Source: Rahnella aquatilis CIP 78.65 = ATCC 33071 (GTDB taxonomy: Bacteria > Pseudomonadota > Gammaproteobacteria > Enterobacterales > Enterobacteriaceae). Taken from it: a DNA stretch of 64,000 nt. The notes beneath the pieces were generated by a model. It saw nothing but the letters and a program-made list of their open reading frames with translations. It was not told the DNA's origin and did not search any database. Positions 27,811 to 37,304 of the stretch are shown here, in pieces. The stretch spans positions 2,232,001 to 2,296,000 of the forward strand of contig NC_016818.1 in the NCBI RefSeq assembly GCF_000241955.1, in the 5' to 3' direction. A program made the position numbers and the translations under genes. The stretch's first letter is position 1, and every line of letters starts with the position of its first letter.

Positions 27811-28443
27811 ATGCGTAAGTGGTCTGTTGTTCAGCAGTTATCAGGGATCGCGGGTAAGAAAATGGTGCTGAGTGCCGTGGCGCTCAGCGTGTTGGTATTA
27901 TCAGGTTGTGTCACGGTACCTGATGAAATTCGCGGTACCACGGCTACACCGCAAATGAATTTACAGGCGGTGCAGGGCGCGCCGGGGTTGTACGTCGGGC
28001 AGGAATCGCGTTTTGGCGGTAAAGTGATTTCCGTGACCAACTTGCAAAACAAGACGCGTCTGGAAATCGCGACCGTTCCGCTGGATGAGGGTGCACGCCC
28101 GATTTTAGGCGCAGCATCGCGCGGACGCATCATGGCTTACATTAACGGTTTTGTGGATCCGGTGGATTACCGCAATCAGCTGGTGACCGTCGTCGGGCCA
28201 ATTACCGGCGTGGAAAAAGGCACCATTGGTCAGACGTCTTATGACTTCGTTACCGTCAATGTCAACAGCTACAAACGCTGGCGGATACAGCAACAGGTCG
28301 TTATGCCGCCTCAACCTATCGGCCCGTGGGGGTATGGTTTTGGCGGGCCGTATGATTCCTGGGGGCGAGGATTTGGGCCTGGTTGGGGTCCCGGCTGGTA
28401 TAACACAGCACCGGCACGGGTCGAAAACGTCGTTACAGAATAG
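27811..28443 (+). CDS. yeaY: Slp-family outer membrane lipoprotein YeaY
   Basis: The protein has 210 residues. The signal peptide ends in the lipobox LSGC with Cys33 as the lipidated residue. The Slp domain ([31 protein letters not shown]) follows, then a Gly/Trp/Pro-rich tail ending [10 protein letters not shown], very like E. coli YeaY. It is presumed anchored in the outer membrane, with unknown function. ACAGGAG precedes the ATG. Confidence 0.93.
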   Translation: MRKWSVVQQLSGIAGKKMVLSAVALSVLVLSGCVTVPDEIRGTTATPQMNLQAVQGAPGLYVGQESRFGGKVISVTNLQNKTRLEIATVPLDEGARPILGAASRGRIMAYINGFVDPVDYRNQLVTVVGPITGVEKGTIGQTSYDFVTVNVNSYKRWRIQQQVVMPPQPIGPWGYGFGGPYDSWGRGFGPGWGPGWYNTAPARVENVVTE

Positions 28444-28567
28444 ACCGCCTGCGCCGCACGAAACAACGCCTGCACAGGGCGCACTTCTCCCGGCGACAGT
28501 AAAACCGGCAGCGACACATTCTGTTGTGTCGTGGCCAAAGAAATGACATGAAGAGAAGATCGTTGTT

Positions 28568-28597
28568 AAGGCGGCTTAATTGCCGCCTTTTTATTTT
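28568..28597 (+). terminator. Terminator after yeaY
   Basis: Stem AAGGCGGC / GCCGCCTT, loop TTAATT, followed by TTTATTTT. Confidence 0.88.
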
Positions 28598-28673
28598 CTG
28601 CCATGGATGGTTTGGCAAAGTAAGGGCACAGAAAAAGTGACCCGCCTCTCAACCTCGACATTGTTTGAAACGC

Positions 28674-28690
28674 AACTGGTAAGCTGAGTT
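28674..28690. promoter_or_regulatory. Candidate FadR operator upstream of fadD
   Basis: AACTGGTAAGCTGAGTT has the ACTGGT left half and an imperfect right half of the 17-bp FadR operator. It lies 73 bases before the fadD start. fadD is a classic FadR target and fadR itself is at 41471. Confidence 0.45.
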
Positions 28691-28763
28691 AAAATATTGT
28701 TAAAGACGTGATAAAACTCGTCGAATAGAGACGGCAACAGAACATGATTTCAGGAGTGATACC

Positions 28764-30461
28764 TTGGAAAAGGTTTGGCTAAAACGATATCCGGCAGATG
28801 TTCCTGAGAACATCGATCCTGACCGCTACAGTTCGCTGGTCGAGATGTTTGAAAATGCCACATTGCGTTACGCAGACAACGCGGCATTTATCAACATGGG
28901 CGAGGTGATGACTTACCGCAAGCTCGAAGAGCGTAGCCGTGCTTTCGCCGCCTATTTACAAAATGAACTGGGACTCAGAAAGGGCGACCGCGTTGCCCTG
29001 ATGATGCCGAATCTGCTGCAATATCCGATTGCCCTGTTTGGCGTATTGCGCGCCGGTATGGTGGTCGTCAACGTCAATCCGCTGTATACGCCGCGTGAAC
29101 TCGAGCATCAGCTTAACGACAGCGGTGCCAGTGCCATTGTGATTGTTTCCAACTTCGCCCATACCCTGGAAAAAGTGGTATACAAAACCCAGGTTAAGCA
29201 TGTGATCCTGACCCGAATGGGCGATCAGCTTTCTGCAGCGAAGGGCACACTGGTTAACTTTGTGGTGAAATATATCAAACGGCTGGTGCCGAAATACCAC
29301 TTGCCGAACGCGATTTCCTTCCGCACCGCCTTACAGCGCGGGCGTCGCCTGCAATACATCAAACCCGATATCATTAATGATGATCTGGCTTTTCTGCAAT
29401 ATACCGGCGGAACGACAGGCGTGGCGAAAGGGGCGATGCTGACCCACCGCAACATGCAGGCAAATCTGGAGCAGGCGAAAGCGGCCTATGCACCGTTGTT
29501 ACAGCCGGGGCATGAACTGGTGGTGACCGCACTTCCGCTGTATCACATTTTCGCACTGACAGTGAATTGCCTGCTGTTCCTTGAACTGGGCGGTAAAAGC
29601 CTGCTCATCACCAATCCGCGCGACGTGCCGGGGATGGTCAAAGAACTCGGCAAATATCCTTTCACGGCTATCAGCGGCGTGAATACGTTATTCAATGCAT
29701 TGCTCAACAATGAAGATTTCCGTGAGCTTGATTTCTCTTCACTGCGCCTTTCAGTCGGCGGAGGAATGTCGGTGCAGAAATCAGTGGCTGAGAAGTGGGA
29801 AAAACTGACTGGTAAACATCTGCTGGAAGGTTACGGACTGACAGAATGTTCACCGCTGGTGGCTGGCAACCCGTATGATCTGAAACATTACAGTGGCAGT
29901 ATCGGCCTGCCGGTTCCGTCTACGGAAGTCCGCCTTGTGGACGATAACGGTCAGGATGTCGCGCCGGGCCAGCCTGGTGAGCTGTGGGTTAAAGGCCCGC
30001 AGGTTATGCTGGGTTACTGGCAACGACCTTCCGCCACCGATGAGGTGCTAAAAGATGGCTGGTTATCGACGGGCGATATCGTTACAGTGGACGAGCAGGG
30101 TTTCTTACGAATTGTTGACCGTAAAAAAGACATGATTCTGGTTTCCGGTTTCAACGTCTACCCTAACGAAATTGAAGAGGTGGTTTCACAACATGACAAG
30201 GTACTCGAAGTTGCCGCCATTGGCGTGCCGGATGAGTCGTCGGGTGAAATCGTCAAAATTTGCGTGGTGAAGAAAGACCCATCACTGACCAGCGAAGAGC
30301 TCCTCGCACATTGTCGCCGGTTATTAACCGGTTACAAAGTACCGAAGATTGTTGAGTTCCGCGATGAGTTGCCGAAGTCAAATGTTGGTAAAATCCTCAG
30401 AAGGGAACTTCGTGATGAGCAGGTGAAACCGAAAGCCAGTCCGAAGCAGGATGCGGCATAG
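28764..30461 (+). CDS. fadD: Long-chain fatty acid-CoA ligase
   Basis: The protein has 565 residues. It starts with TTG at 28764 (AGGAGTGA upstream), the same rare start as E. coli fadD. The AMP-binding motif [12 protein letters not shown] (near 213), GYGLTECSP and the fatty acyl signature DGWLSTGDI...[16 protein letters not shown] are present. It activates fatty acids to acyl-CoA as they cross the inner membrane, feeding beta-oxidation. Confidence 0.97.
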   Translation: MEKVWLKRYPADVPENIDPDRYSSLVEMFENATLRYADNAAFINMGEVMTYRKLEERSRAFAAYLQNELGLRKGDRVALMMPNLLQYPIALFGVLRAGMVVVNVNPLYTPRELEHQLNDSGASAIVIVSNFAHTLEKVVYKTQVKHVILTRMGDQLSAAKGTLVNFVVKYIKRLVPKYHLPNAISFRTALQRGRRLQYIKPDIINDDLAFLQYTGGTTGVAKGAMLTHRNMQANLEQAKAAYAPLLQPGHELVVTALPLYHIFALTVNCLLFLELGGKSLLITNPRDVPGMVKELGKYPFTAISGVNTLFNALLNNEDFRELDFSSLRLSVGGGMSVQKSVAEKWEKLTGKHLLEGYGLTECSPLVAGNPYDLKHYSGSIGLPVPSTEVRLVDDNGQDVAPGQPGELWVKGPQVMLGYWQRPSATDEVLKDGWLSTGDIVTVDEQGFLRIVDRKKDMILVSGFNVYPNEIEEVVSQHDKVLEVAAIGVPDESSGEIVKICVVKKDPSLTSEELLAHCRRLLTGYKVPKIVEFRDELPKSNVGKILRRELRDEQVKPKASPKQDAA

Positions 30462-30496
30462 CGGGTTGCCTGTTCAGTCAGAAAGAGTCAGATTCT

Positions 30497-30520
30497 TAAC
30501 GCCGGCGATGTCCGGCGTTA
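30497..30520. repeat. Hairpin between fadD and rnd
   Basis: Perfect 9-bp stem TAACGCCGG / CCGGCGTTA with a 6-base loop and no T-run. It may mark the fadD 3' end or dampen read-through to rnd. Confidence 0.6.
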
Positions 30521-30558
30521 TCACGTTATAACGCAGTAATGATTAAGAGAATGATGTT

Positions 30559-31680
30559 TTGAATTATCAGTTGATCACCACCAATGACGCGCTGGAGCAA
30601 GTTTGTCTTCAGGCCAAAGCGCACAGTAAAATTGCGCTGGATACCGAATTTGTTCGCACCCGCACTTACTATCCGCAACTGGGGCTTATCCAGCTATTCG
30701 ATGGCGAACGGCTGACGCTGATTGACCCTTTACCGATCACCGCCTGGCAGCCTTTCATCGATTTGCTGGTCAATCCTGATGTCATCAAATTCCTGCATGC
30801 CGGCAGTGAAGATCTGGAAGTGTTTCTGAATGCTTTTGGGGTGATGCCTTCACCGCTGATTGACACGCAGATCCTTGCCGCGTTCAGCGGGCGCCCGTTG
30901 TCCTGTGGTTTTGCACGTCTGGTAGCTGAAACTACCGGCGTTGAGCTGGATAAAAGCGAATCGCGCACGGACTGGATAGCCCGTCCTTTGAGCGAAAAGC
31001 AATGCGTTTATGCCGCGGCTGACGTGTGGTATTTACTGCCGCTGGCCGATCAGCTGATGCGTGAAACACAAGAAGCAGGGTGGATGGACGCCGCGCTGGA
31101 TGAATGCCTTGCACTGTGCCGCCGCCGTAAGGAAGTGCTGCAACCGGAACTGGCTTATCTGGAAATCAGTAACGCTTTTCAGTTGCGTCCACGTCAGTTG
31201 GGGTGCCTGAAATTGTTAGCCGCGTGGCGCCTTAACCAGGCCCGTCAGCGTGATCTGGCCGTTAATTTTGTCGTACGTGAGGAAAACCTCTGGCAGGTGG
31301 CGCGCTATCAGCCAACATCGCTGGGGGAGCTGGAAGCGCTGGGGCTGAGTGGCCCGGAAATTCGCTATCACGGGCGTACATTGCTGGCGCTGGTGGATGA
31401 ATCTAATGCACTGGATGAAACGGAACTTCCTGCACCGATTTTGAACCTGATAGATCAGCCGGGTTACCGCAAAGTCTTTAAGGATATTAAGGCTCTTATT
31501 CAGACTGTCAGTGAAGAGAGCAAACTGAGCGTTGAAATGCTGGCATCACGTCGTCAGATTAATCAGTTACTCACCTGTCACTGGAAGCTAAAAGATAAAG
31601 AATCACAACCGGAATTAATCAGTGGCTGGCGCGGGAAGTTGTTAGCTGAAAGGCTAAATGACATTTTGAGCAATTATTAA
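30559..31680 (+). CDS. rnd: Ribonuclease D
   Basis: The protein has 373 residues, starting at TTG 30559, the same rare start codon known for E. coli rnd. The DEDD exonuclease motifs are intact: LDTEFVRTRTYY, FLHAGSEDLEVF and YAAADVWYLLPLAD. One to two HRDC domains follow (QLRPRQLGCLKLLAAWR). It trims 3' ends of tRNA precursors and other small RNAs. A terminator follows at once. Confidence 0.96.
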   Translation: MNYQLITTNDALEQVCLQAKAHSKIALDTEFVRTRTYYPQLGLIQLFDGERLTLIDPLPITAWQPFIDLLVNPDVIKFLHAGSEDLEVFLNAFGVMPSPLIDTQILAAFSGRPLSCGFARLVAETTGVELDKSESRTDWIARPLSEKQCVYAAADVWYLLPLADQLMRETQEAGWMDAALDECLALCRRRKEVLQPELAYLEISNAFQLRPRQLGCLKLLAAWRLNQARQRDLAVNFVVREENLWQVARYQPTSLGELEALGLSGPEIRYHGRTLLALVDESNALDETELPAPILNLIDQPGYRKVFKDIKALIQTVSEESKLSVEMLASRRQINQLLTCHWKLKDKESQPELISGWRGKLLAERLNDILSNY

Positions 31681-31720
31681 TCCCTTCTTTTAAGAAGGAA
31701 AATGAACAGGTGTTAAAAAG

Positions 31721-31750
31721 GAGCGGGCAAATGTCCCGCTCTTTTTATTT
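31721..31750 (+). terminator. Terminator after rnd
   Basis: Stem GAGCGGG / CCCGCTC, loop CAAATGT, then TTTTTATTT. Confidence 0.88.
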
Positions 31751-31960
31751 TATATTTCCCGATAATCCTTAAGCATAAAATATCGCTAATCAGGCCAGTG
31801 TAGGGATATTAAATTCCAGTCTGAATAAGATGAGTCTTAATCAAAATTATCACCAATAAACATAAACAGACGGGAAATTAGCCCGTTCTATGGAGATATA
31901 TACAGTGGTTATTTTGAGTCAGGAAGAAAAAAACAGAAGGGAACGGGATAAAAGGCAATA

Positions 31961-31982
31961 GCCCCCTGAGAAAACAGGGGGC
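31961..31982 (-). terminator. Hairpin downstream of minE
   Basis: Perfect stem GCCCCCTG / CAGGGGGC with loop AGAAAA; on the - strand it is followed by TATTGCCTTTTATC, a weak T-run. Confidence 0.6.
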
Positions 31983-32027
31983 GTTATGCTGAAAAAAACA
32001 CCTGCAAACACGGCAAACAGACTGCTG

Positions 32028-32297
32028 TCATTTAGGCGTTTCTTCCGATTCTGGCAGGGTGACGTTAAGTTCCAGTACAGAAATATCGTCACCTTTTTGC
32101 TCGAACTGAACCTGCAACATTTCCGGGTCAATCTTAATGTACTTACAGATGACCGCCAGAATGTCACGTTTCAGTTCAGGCAGATACGATGGTTCACTAT
32201 CCCCTCGACGCCGTTCGGCTACGATGATCTGTAGCCGTTCCTTGGCTATATTGGCTGTCGATTTTTTGCGGGACAGAAAGAAATCTAACAATGCCAT
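32028..32297 (-). CDS. minE: Cell division topological factor MinE
   Basis: The protein has 89 residues: [22 protein letters not shown], the membrane/MinD-binding helix, then the dimerising topological domain. It stimulates the MinD ATPase, driving pole-to-pole oscillation so that the Z ring forms at midcell. Its start is three bases after the minD stop. Confidence 0.97.
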   Translation of the reverse strand: MALLDFFLSRKKSTANIAKERLQIIVAERRRGDSEPSYLPELKRDILAVICKYIKIDPEMLQVQFEQKGDDISVLELNVTLPESEETPK

Positions 32298-32300
32298 GGT

Positions 32301-33113
32301 TTATCCCCCAAAAAGGCGTTTCAGGAAACTCTTCTTCTCTTCCTCAATGAAACGGAATGCACGTTCTTCCCCAAGCAGACGGCTGACCGTATCGTCATAC
32401 GCTTTCCCTGCATCGGATTCCTGATCAAGAATAACCGGCTCGCCCTGGTTGGACGCACGCAGTACAGACTGATCTTCAGGGATAACCCCAATCAGAGGAA
32501 TACGCAGGATTTCCAGCACATCTTCCATGCTCAGCATGTCGCCACGGCTGACACGGCCCGGGTTGTAACGGGTAAGAAGCAGATGTTCTTTGATAGGCTC
32601 TAAGCCTTGTTCCGCACGGCGAGATTTTGAAGACAAAATGCCCAGAATGCGGTCGGAGTCACGAACGGAAGAGACTTCTGGGTTGGTGGTGATCACGGCT
32701 TCATCGGCGAAATACAACGCCATCAGTGCGCCGGTTTCGATGCCCGCAGGGGAATCGCACACCACGAAATCAAATTCCATTTCGGCTAAATCGTTCAGGA
32801 TCTTCTCCACGCCTTCGCGGGTCAGCGCGTCTTTATCGCGTGTTTGCGAAGCCGGAAGAATAAAGAGGTTTTCGGTGCGTTTATCTTTGATAAGCGCCTG
32901 ATTCAGCGTGGCATCACCCTGGATCACGTTAACGAAATCATAAACCACCCGGCGCTCACAGCCCATAATCAGGTCGAGATTACGCAGACCGATATCGAAA
33001 TCGATAACAACAGTCTTTTTGCCTTTTTGAGCTAAACCGGTAGCAATGGCCGCGCTTGAAGTGGTCTTGCCAACGCCCCCTTTACCCGATGTAACAACTA
33101 TGATGCGTGCCAT
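32301..33113 (-). CDS. minD: Septum site-determining ATPase MinD
   Basis: The protein has 270 residues from ATG 33113 (MARIIVVTSGKGGVGKTT, deviant Walker A at about 10-17), the E. coli length; an in-frame ATG six codons upstream is less likely. The C-terminal amphipathic membrane-targeting helix (KKSFLKRLFGG) is present. ATP-bound MinD recruits MinC to the inner membrane and is displaced by MinE. Confidence 0.97.
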   Translation of the reverse strand: MARIIVVTSGKGGVGKTTSSAAIATGLAQKGKKTVVIDFDIGLRNLDLIMGCERRVVYDFVNVIQGDATLNQALIKDKRTENLFILPASQTRDKDALTREGVEKILNDLAEMEFDFVVCDSPAGIETGALMALYFADEAVITTNPEVSSVRDSDRILGILSSKSRRAEQGLEPIKEHLLLTRYNPGRVSRGDMLSMEDVLEILRIPLIGVIPEDQSVLRASNQGEPVILDQESDAGKAYDDTVSRLLGEERAFRFIEEEKKSFLKRLFGG

Positions 33114-33137
33114 GAATGGATTCCTTGTCAAAAGGGC

Positions 33138-33827
33138 TTAGTTTAAAGGTTGAATGGTTAACACATTATTTAACAGGCTGAGGCGCGCTGCCTGACCGAG
33201 GTAATCGGTCGGGATTTGATCACTCAACCAGTATTGCCCTGCGATAGAGACGAGTTCAGCGCCTAACTGCGTGCAAAAAATCTGACAATTTGCATCGCCT
33301 GCGGCGCCAGCCAGCGCTCTGCCTCGCATCATGCCGTAGATGTGGATATTGCCATCGGCAATCAGTTCCGCACCTGCGCTGACACTGTTGGTCACGATGA
33401 GGTCGCTGTTACGGGCATAAATTTGTTGGCCGGATCTGACCGGGGTACTGACAATGCGTGTTTTAGCCGGGGCATTGTCGGGCACGACAGGAACCGGTGG
33501 TTCTGCGGCGATACGCTGTGCGCGGCCTTCACTCAGCAGCGGTAAACCGGTGCGGGAAAGGGCGCGTTTTTGCGCTTCATCTTTGCAACCACTGATGCCA
33601 ACAATGCGAAAGCCTGCAGAAGCGACAGCCTGTTGAATGTCTTTCCAGTTTGCTTCACCGGTCAGCGAGGCAACGTTGATAACAACAGGGGCATTTTTCA
33701 AAAAGGCTGGAGCTTGCTCCACTTTTTCCTGTAATGCCTGATGAATAACCTCAGGTTGTGAACTATGTAAATGAACAACCGATAAGGTAAAACTGCTGCC
33801 TTTTAGTTCTATTGGCGATTGTGACAT
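33138..33827 (-). CDS. minC: Septum inhibitor MinC
   Basis: The protein has 229 residues: an N-terminal FtsZ-antagonist domain (1-110) and a C-terminal beta-helix that binds MinD ([25 protein letters not shown]). It blocks Z-ring assembly near poles. It is the first gene of minCDE and divergent from ycgL, as in E. coli. Confidence 0.97.
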   Translation of the reverse strand: MSQSPIELKGSSFTLSVVHLHSSQPEVIHQALQEKVEQAPAFLKNAPVVINVASLTGEANWKDIQQAVASAGFRIVGISGCKDEAQKRALSRTGLPLLSEGRAQRIAAEPPVPVVPDNAPAKTRIVSTPVRSGQQIYARNSDLIVTNSVSAGAELIADGNIHIYGMMRGRALAGAAGDANCQIFCTQLGAELVSIAGQYWLSDQIPTDYLGQAARLSLLNNVLTIQPLN

Positions 33828-33963
33828 CTATCCTGACTCAGTCTCAGCAACTCTAAATCCCCGGAATACCACTCGGGGGGCGATATTCCGATGTACGATA
33901 AGCATGTTATAGTTACAGTTATATCTAGGCAAGCCACCGTTTCAATAAAATAGAGTTAAAAAA

Positions 33964-34236
33964 ATGCTTTGTGTGATCTATAGAAGTACTAAACGAGACC
34001 AGACTTATCTGTATGTCGAAAAAAAAGACGATTTTTCCCGTGTGCCTGAAGAATTACTCAAAGGTTTTGGCGTGCCTCAGTTCTCAATGATGCTAAACCT
34101 GGCAAACCGTGAAAAACTTGCCACGGCAGATATTGCTAAAGTGCGTCAGTCGCTGGAAGAACAGGGTTATTATCTGCAGGTTCCACCGCCGGTAGAAAGT
34201 TTATTGAATATTCATCTGAACGACGCCAGCAAATAA
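33964..34236 (+). CDS. ycgL: YcgL domain protein
   Basis: The protein has 90 residues starting [24 protein letters not shown], the YcgL domain pattern. It is a small soluble alpha/beta protein of gammaproteobacteria with no established function; a YcgL homologue has been linked to RNase D in other species, which I recall but cannot check. It is divergent from minC, the conserved position. Confidence 0.93.
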   Translation: MLCVIYRSTKRDQTYLYVEKKDDFSRVPEELLKGFGVPQFSMMLNLANREKLATADIAKVRQSLEEQGYYLQVPPPVESLLNIHLNDASK

Positions 34237-34358
34237 CACATTTCTGACATTTGTTTCGGCAATCCCCCAACTTTCAGACGGCATGACTTGCATTCATCGT
34301 TGTCGTGCTCAAAGCTTATAGTGATGAATCACTTGCAGAAGTCAAAAGGAAGAAATTG

Positions 34359-35534
34359 ATGAAATTGTCGGCACTGGCCGTGTTAACACCGCTGATTATC
34401 CTTAGCGGTTGTGCAGCGCAGAAAGCGACTTCAGGGCAAACAACCACGCCGTCCGCGACGGCCACCGCGCCAACCGCTGCCGCACCGGCAGCGCCTTCTG
34501 GTAAAACCTCTCTGGCTGAACAGGGGCGGGACCCGGCTGAATTCCCGGCTTATATCGAAAAACTTAAAGCACAGGCGCTCTCACAAGGGATCAGCCAGCA
34601 GACTGTCGACAGCACCTTCGCTAACATTCATTTTGTTGATCGCGTAATCAATTCAGACCGCAATCAGCTCGAAAAGAAAATTACTCTCGATGATTATCTG
34701 ACCCGCGTTCTGCCTGAATGGAAGATCAAACAGGGGCAGGAACAGCTGCAGAGTAATTTGCCTGCGCTGACCAAAGCCAGTGACCGTTATGGCGTCCAGC
34801 CGCAGTACATTGTGGCGTTATGGGCGATGGAAAGCAGCTTTGGGAAAATACAGGGCAAAGAAGATGTGTTTTCCGCGCTGGCCACGCTGGCATTCGAAGG
34901 GCGTCGTGAAGCGTTCTTCACTAAAGAATTTATGTCCGCACTTAAAATTGTCGATTCAGGGCATGCCACCAGCGACATGATGAAAGGTTCCTGGGCAGGA
35001 GCGATGGGGCAGTCGCAGTTTATGCCAAGCTCTTACCTGACTTACGGCGCTGACGGCAACGGCGACGGCAAAATAGACATCTGGAAAAACACCGATGATG
35101 TTTTTGCCTCCACGGCCAATTATCTGGCGAAAGAAGGCTGGAAAGGCGATCAGGGCTGGGGCCAGGAAGTGAAATTACCGGCTAACTTTGATGGTGCTCT
35201 GGCGGGGCTGAAAAACAACCAGATGCATCCGGCCAGTTACTGGCAGCAGCGCGGCGTGACGCAGGTTGACGGCAGCCCGCTGACGTCCACAGCCACCCGT
35301 GCGTGGATTATCACACCGGATGACACTCAGGGGCGCGCGTTCCTGGTTTACGATAACTTCCGTACGATCATGCACTGGAACCGTTCAACCTATTTCGCGC
35401 TGAGTATAGGCATGATGGCGGATGGTATAACGGGCGTACAGGCCCCGGTGGTTTCCGGCGATTCTGCACCGGCTACAACCCCGGCGCCTTCTGCACCGTT
35501 AGCACCGGCACCGCATAACCCGTTCAGCGGCTGA
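34359..35534 (+). CDS. MltB-family lytic murein transglycosylase lipoprotein
   Basis: The protein has 391 residues from ATG 34359 (AAAAGGAAG upstream), giving a signal peptide with lipobox LSGC (Cys18). A Pro/Ala/Thr linker (about 25-48) is followed by the MltB-like domain, with catalytic Glu158 in WAMESSFG and a calcium-loop-like DGNGDGKID at 232-240. A Pro/Ala-rich tail of about 30 residues lacks the peptidoglycan-binding domain seen in some relatives. It cuts peptidoglycan glycan chains, leaving anhydromuropeptides, from the outer membrane face. E. coli has no gene at this spot. Confidence 0.9.
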   Translation: MKLSALAVLTPLIILSGCAAQKATSGQTTTPSATATAPTAAAPAAPSGKTSLAEQGRDPAEFPAYIEKLKAQALSQGISQQTVDSTFANIHFVDRVINSDRNQLEKKITLDDYLTRVLPEWKIKQGQEQLQSNLPALTKASDRYGVQPQYIVALWAMESSFGKIQGKEDVFSALATLAFEGRREAFFTKEFMSALKIVDSGHATSDMMKGSWAGAMGQSQFMPSSYLTYGADGNGDGKIDIWKNTDDVFASTANYLAKEGWKGDQGWGQEVKLPANFDGALAGLKNNQMHPASYWQQRGVTQVDGSPLTSTATRAWIITPDDTQGRAFLVYDNFRTIMHWNRSTYFALSIGMMADGITGVQAPVVSGDSAPATTPAPSAPLAPAPHNPFSG

Positions 35535-35560
35535 AATTCCTAACTTCAAGGAGAGGCTGT

Positions 35561-36217
35561 ATGTACCAACACAGAGACTGGCACGGCGCATTACTGGATT
35601 TTCCGGTTAACAAAGTCGTGTGTGTCGGCAGTAACTACGCGGATCATATTAAAGAGATGGGCGGGCAGAAAGCGGCGGAACCGGTGTTATTTATCAAACC
35701 GGAAACCGCCTTGTGCGATTTTCGCCAGCCCATAGCCCTGCCGAAGGATCTGGGTTCGGTACATCATGAAGTCGAACTGGCTGTGCTTATCGGTACACCG
35801 CTAAAACAGGCGACGGAAGATCGCGTCGCTAATGCTATCGCCGGTTACGGGCTGGCGCTTGACCTGACGCTGCGGGATTTGCAGTCAGCGTTCAAACAAG
35901 CCGGACAACCCTGGGAAAAAGCCAAAGGGTTTGACGGTTCCTGCCCGATGAGCGGATTTATTCCGGTGAGTGAATTTGGTGATGCACAGCAGGCCGAACT
36001 ACGGTTAGAGATCAATGGAGAAGTGCGTCAGAGCGGGAATACCCGCGATATGCTGACGCCGCTTCTGCCGCTGATAGCCTACATGAGCCGCTTCTTTACG
36101 CTGCGTGCGGGCGACATCATTCTGACCGGTACACCACACGGCGTCGGCCCGTTAAATGCGGGTGATGAAATTGTGGCTACACTGAATGGTAAACAGGTTA
36201 ACTCCCGCGTCATCTGA
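35561..36217 (+). CDS. ycgM: Fumarylacetoacetate hydrolase family protein YcgM
   Basis: The protein has 218 residues. Family features are KVVCVGSNYADHIKEMG at the start, the metal ligands in HHEVELAVLIG and LDLTLRDLQ, and LTGTPHGVGPL. Relatives are oxaloacetate tautomerases or acylpyruvases acting on 2-oxo acids with Mg2+. AAGGAGAGG precedes the ATG. ycgN follows, as in E. coli. Confidence 0.94.
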   Translation: MYQHRDWHGALLDFPVNKVVCVGSNYADHIKEMGGQKAAEPVLFIKPETALCDFRQPIALPKDLGSVHHEVELAVLIGTPLKQATEDRVANAIAGYGLALDLTLRDLQSAFKQAGQPWEKAKGFDGSCPMSGFIPVSEFGDAQQAELRLEINGEVRQSGNTRDMLTPLLPLIAYMSRFFTLRAGDIILTGTPHGVGPLNAGDEIVATLNGKQVNSRVI

Positions 36218-36324
36218 CGGTGTTTCTCCTTTGCGCCGGAGTTGATTTCCGGCGGCTTTACTTGCATCTGCAGGCTAAAGCGTCTATATAAGCACCCTCA
36301 TTTTCTTTATACCGGATGCACATT

Positions 36325-36774
36325 ATGACTGAACCCGCTTTTTGGCAGCAAAAAACGCTGTCTGAAATGACCGACGAAGAATGGGAAGCATTGTGCGACG
36401 GCTGCGGACAATGCTGTCTGCATAAGCTGATCGACGAAGACACCGATGAAATCTACTTCACCAATGTTGCCTGTAATCAGCTCAACATCAAATCTTGCCA
36501 GTGCCGTAACTACGAACGTCGTTTCACGCTGGAAGAAGATTGCATCAAACTGACCCGCGAAAATCTGACAACCTTCGACTGGCTGCCGCCAACCTGTGCC
36601 TATCGCCTGATCGGCGAAGGACGTCCGTTGCTGCCGTGGCATCCGCTGCTGAACAAAGCATCGAAATCGGCCATGCATACGGCGCAGATCTCCGTACGCT
36701 ACATTGCTGTGCGCGAAGATGATGTTGAAGACTGGCAGGATCATATTTTGAATAAACCGAGCTGGGCGAGATAA
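36325..36774 (+). CDS. ycgN: YkgJ-type cysteine cluster protein YcgN
   Basis: The protein has 149 residues ([20 protein letters not shown]). Conserved cysteines [20 protein letters not shown] and TCAYR probably bind a metal, perhaps zinc or Fe-S. Its function is unknown. An ATG three codons upstream (36316) is possible, but GGATG is better placed for 36325. Confidence 0.93.
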   Translation: MTEPAFWQQKTLSEMTDEEWEALCDGCGQCCLHKLIDEDTDEIYFTNVACNQLNIKSCQCRNYERRFTLEEDCIKLTRENLTTFDWLPPTCAYRLIGEGRPLLPWHPLLNKASKSAMHTAQISVRYIAVREDDVEDWQDHILNKPSWAR

Positions 36775-36800
36775 CCTGCGTTGTTGATGCTCTGAAAACA

Positions 36801-36829
36801 AAAATCCCCGGCAATCGCCGGGGATTTTT
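36801..36829. terminator. Bidirectional terminator after ycgN
   Basis: 12-bp stem AAAATCCCCGGC / GCCGGGGATTTT with loop AATC and T-runs on both strands. Confidence 0.93.
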
Positions 36830-36847
36830 ATTGCAGATGCTTTTACT

Positions 36848-37189
36848 CTAGATTTCAGAATCGGGTCTGACACTGTTCATCGCACTGAGTGCTTCGGCAT
36901 CCAGCTCCGGATCTTCTTTATCAATCAACCGGGTGAGTTCAATGAGTGCCTGGAATTGCTCGAACAAAATCTTAGCGTCTGATTTAAGCACCTCATCAGC
37001 AGAGTCGAGCGCTGAGTTGATGGCTTTGTTCACGCTTTCGATAATTTCCTGGGGGCCGCCATTTTTACCGACAGTTAAAAATATAGCACTCAGCAAAAGG
37101 GACTGAGCCTCAACCTGCGCGGTAAGTTGCTTGGAATCAGCTTCCATCCGGGAGATTTTTGCGACCATACTTAAGATGATATTTTTCAT
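36848..37189 (-). CDS. IraP-like anti-adaptor (RpoS stabiliser), divergent
   Basis: The protein has 113 residues. The first 60 follow E. coli IraP in pattern: MKN at the start, a K...E..SK.L.AQVEAQ coiled-coil segment, then a hydrophobic SLLLSAIFLTV helix and EIIESVNKAIN. IraP (86 residues) binds RssB and stops delivery of the stress sigma factor RpoS to ClpXP. This protein is about 27 residues longer at the C-terminus, with an acidic end. The assignment comes from remembered sequence and is moderate. AAGGGGG precedes the ATG. It stands alone between ycgN and the permease gene, not near phoA as in E. coli. Confidence 0.65.
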   Translation of the reverse strand: MKNIILSMVAKISRMEADSKQLTAQVEAQSLLLSAIFLTVGKNGGPQEIIESVNKAINSALDSADEVLKSDAKILFEQFQALIELTRLIDKEDPELDAEALSAMNSVRPDSEI

Positions 37190-37304
37190 TCATTGCCCCC
37201 TTCAGACAAAGAGTATTTATTGCTTCTTATTTCTACGCCAGGTTATGAAAACTTCATAATCATATTTGGTAAAACCCGGCAGATTGTCTCAGCCGCTGAG
37301 AGTA

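Larger units (their letters stand above)
28444..28763. other. Intergenic region yeaY-fadD
   Basis: This region contains the yeaY terminator (28568) and a candidate FadR site (28674). The first 100 bases show an open Pro/Ala-rich frame without its own start; I see no gene. Confidence 0.5.
31681..32027. other. Convergent intergenic region rnd-minE
   Basis: These 347 bases carry a CCTTCTT / AAGAAGG hairpin at 31683-31698, the rnd terminator and the minE-side hairpin. The middle (31760-31950) is AT-rich with nothing I can identify. Confidence 0.5.

Noticed and set aside
28438..28546. Possible frameshifted C-terminal extension of yeaY (Pro/Ala-rich frame)
   Set aside because: YeaY already ends [10 protein letters not shown] as in E. 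coli, so the gene is complete and the downstream frame is likely chance.
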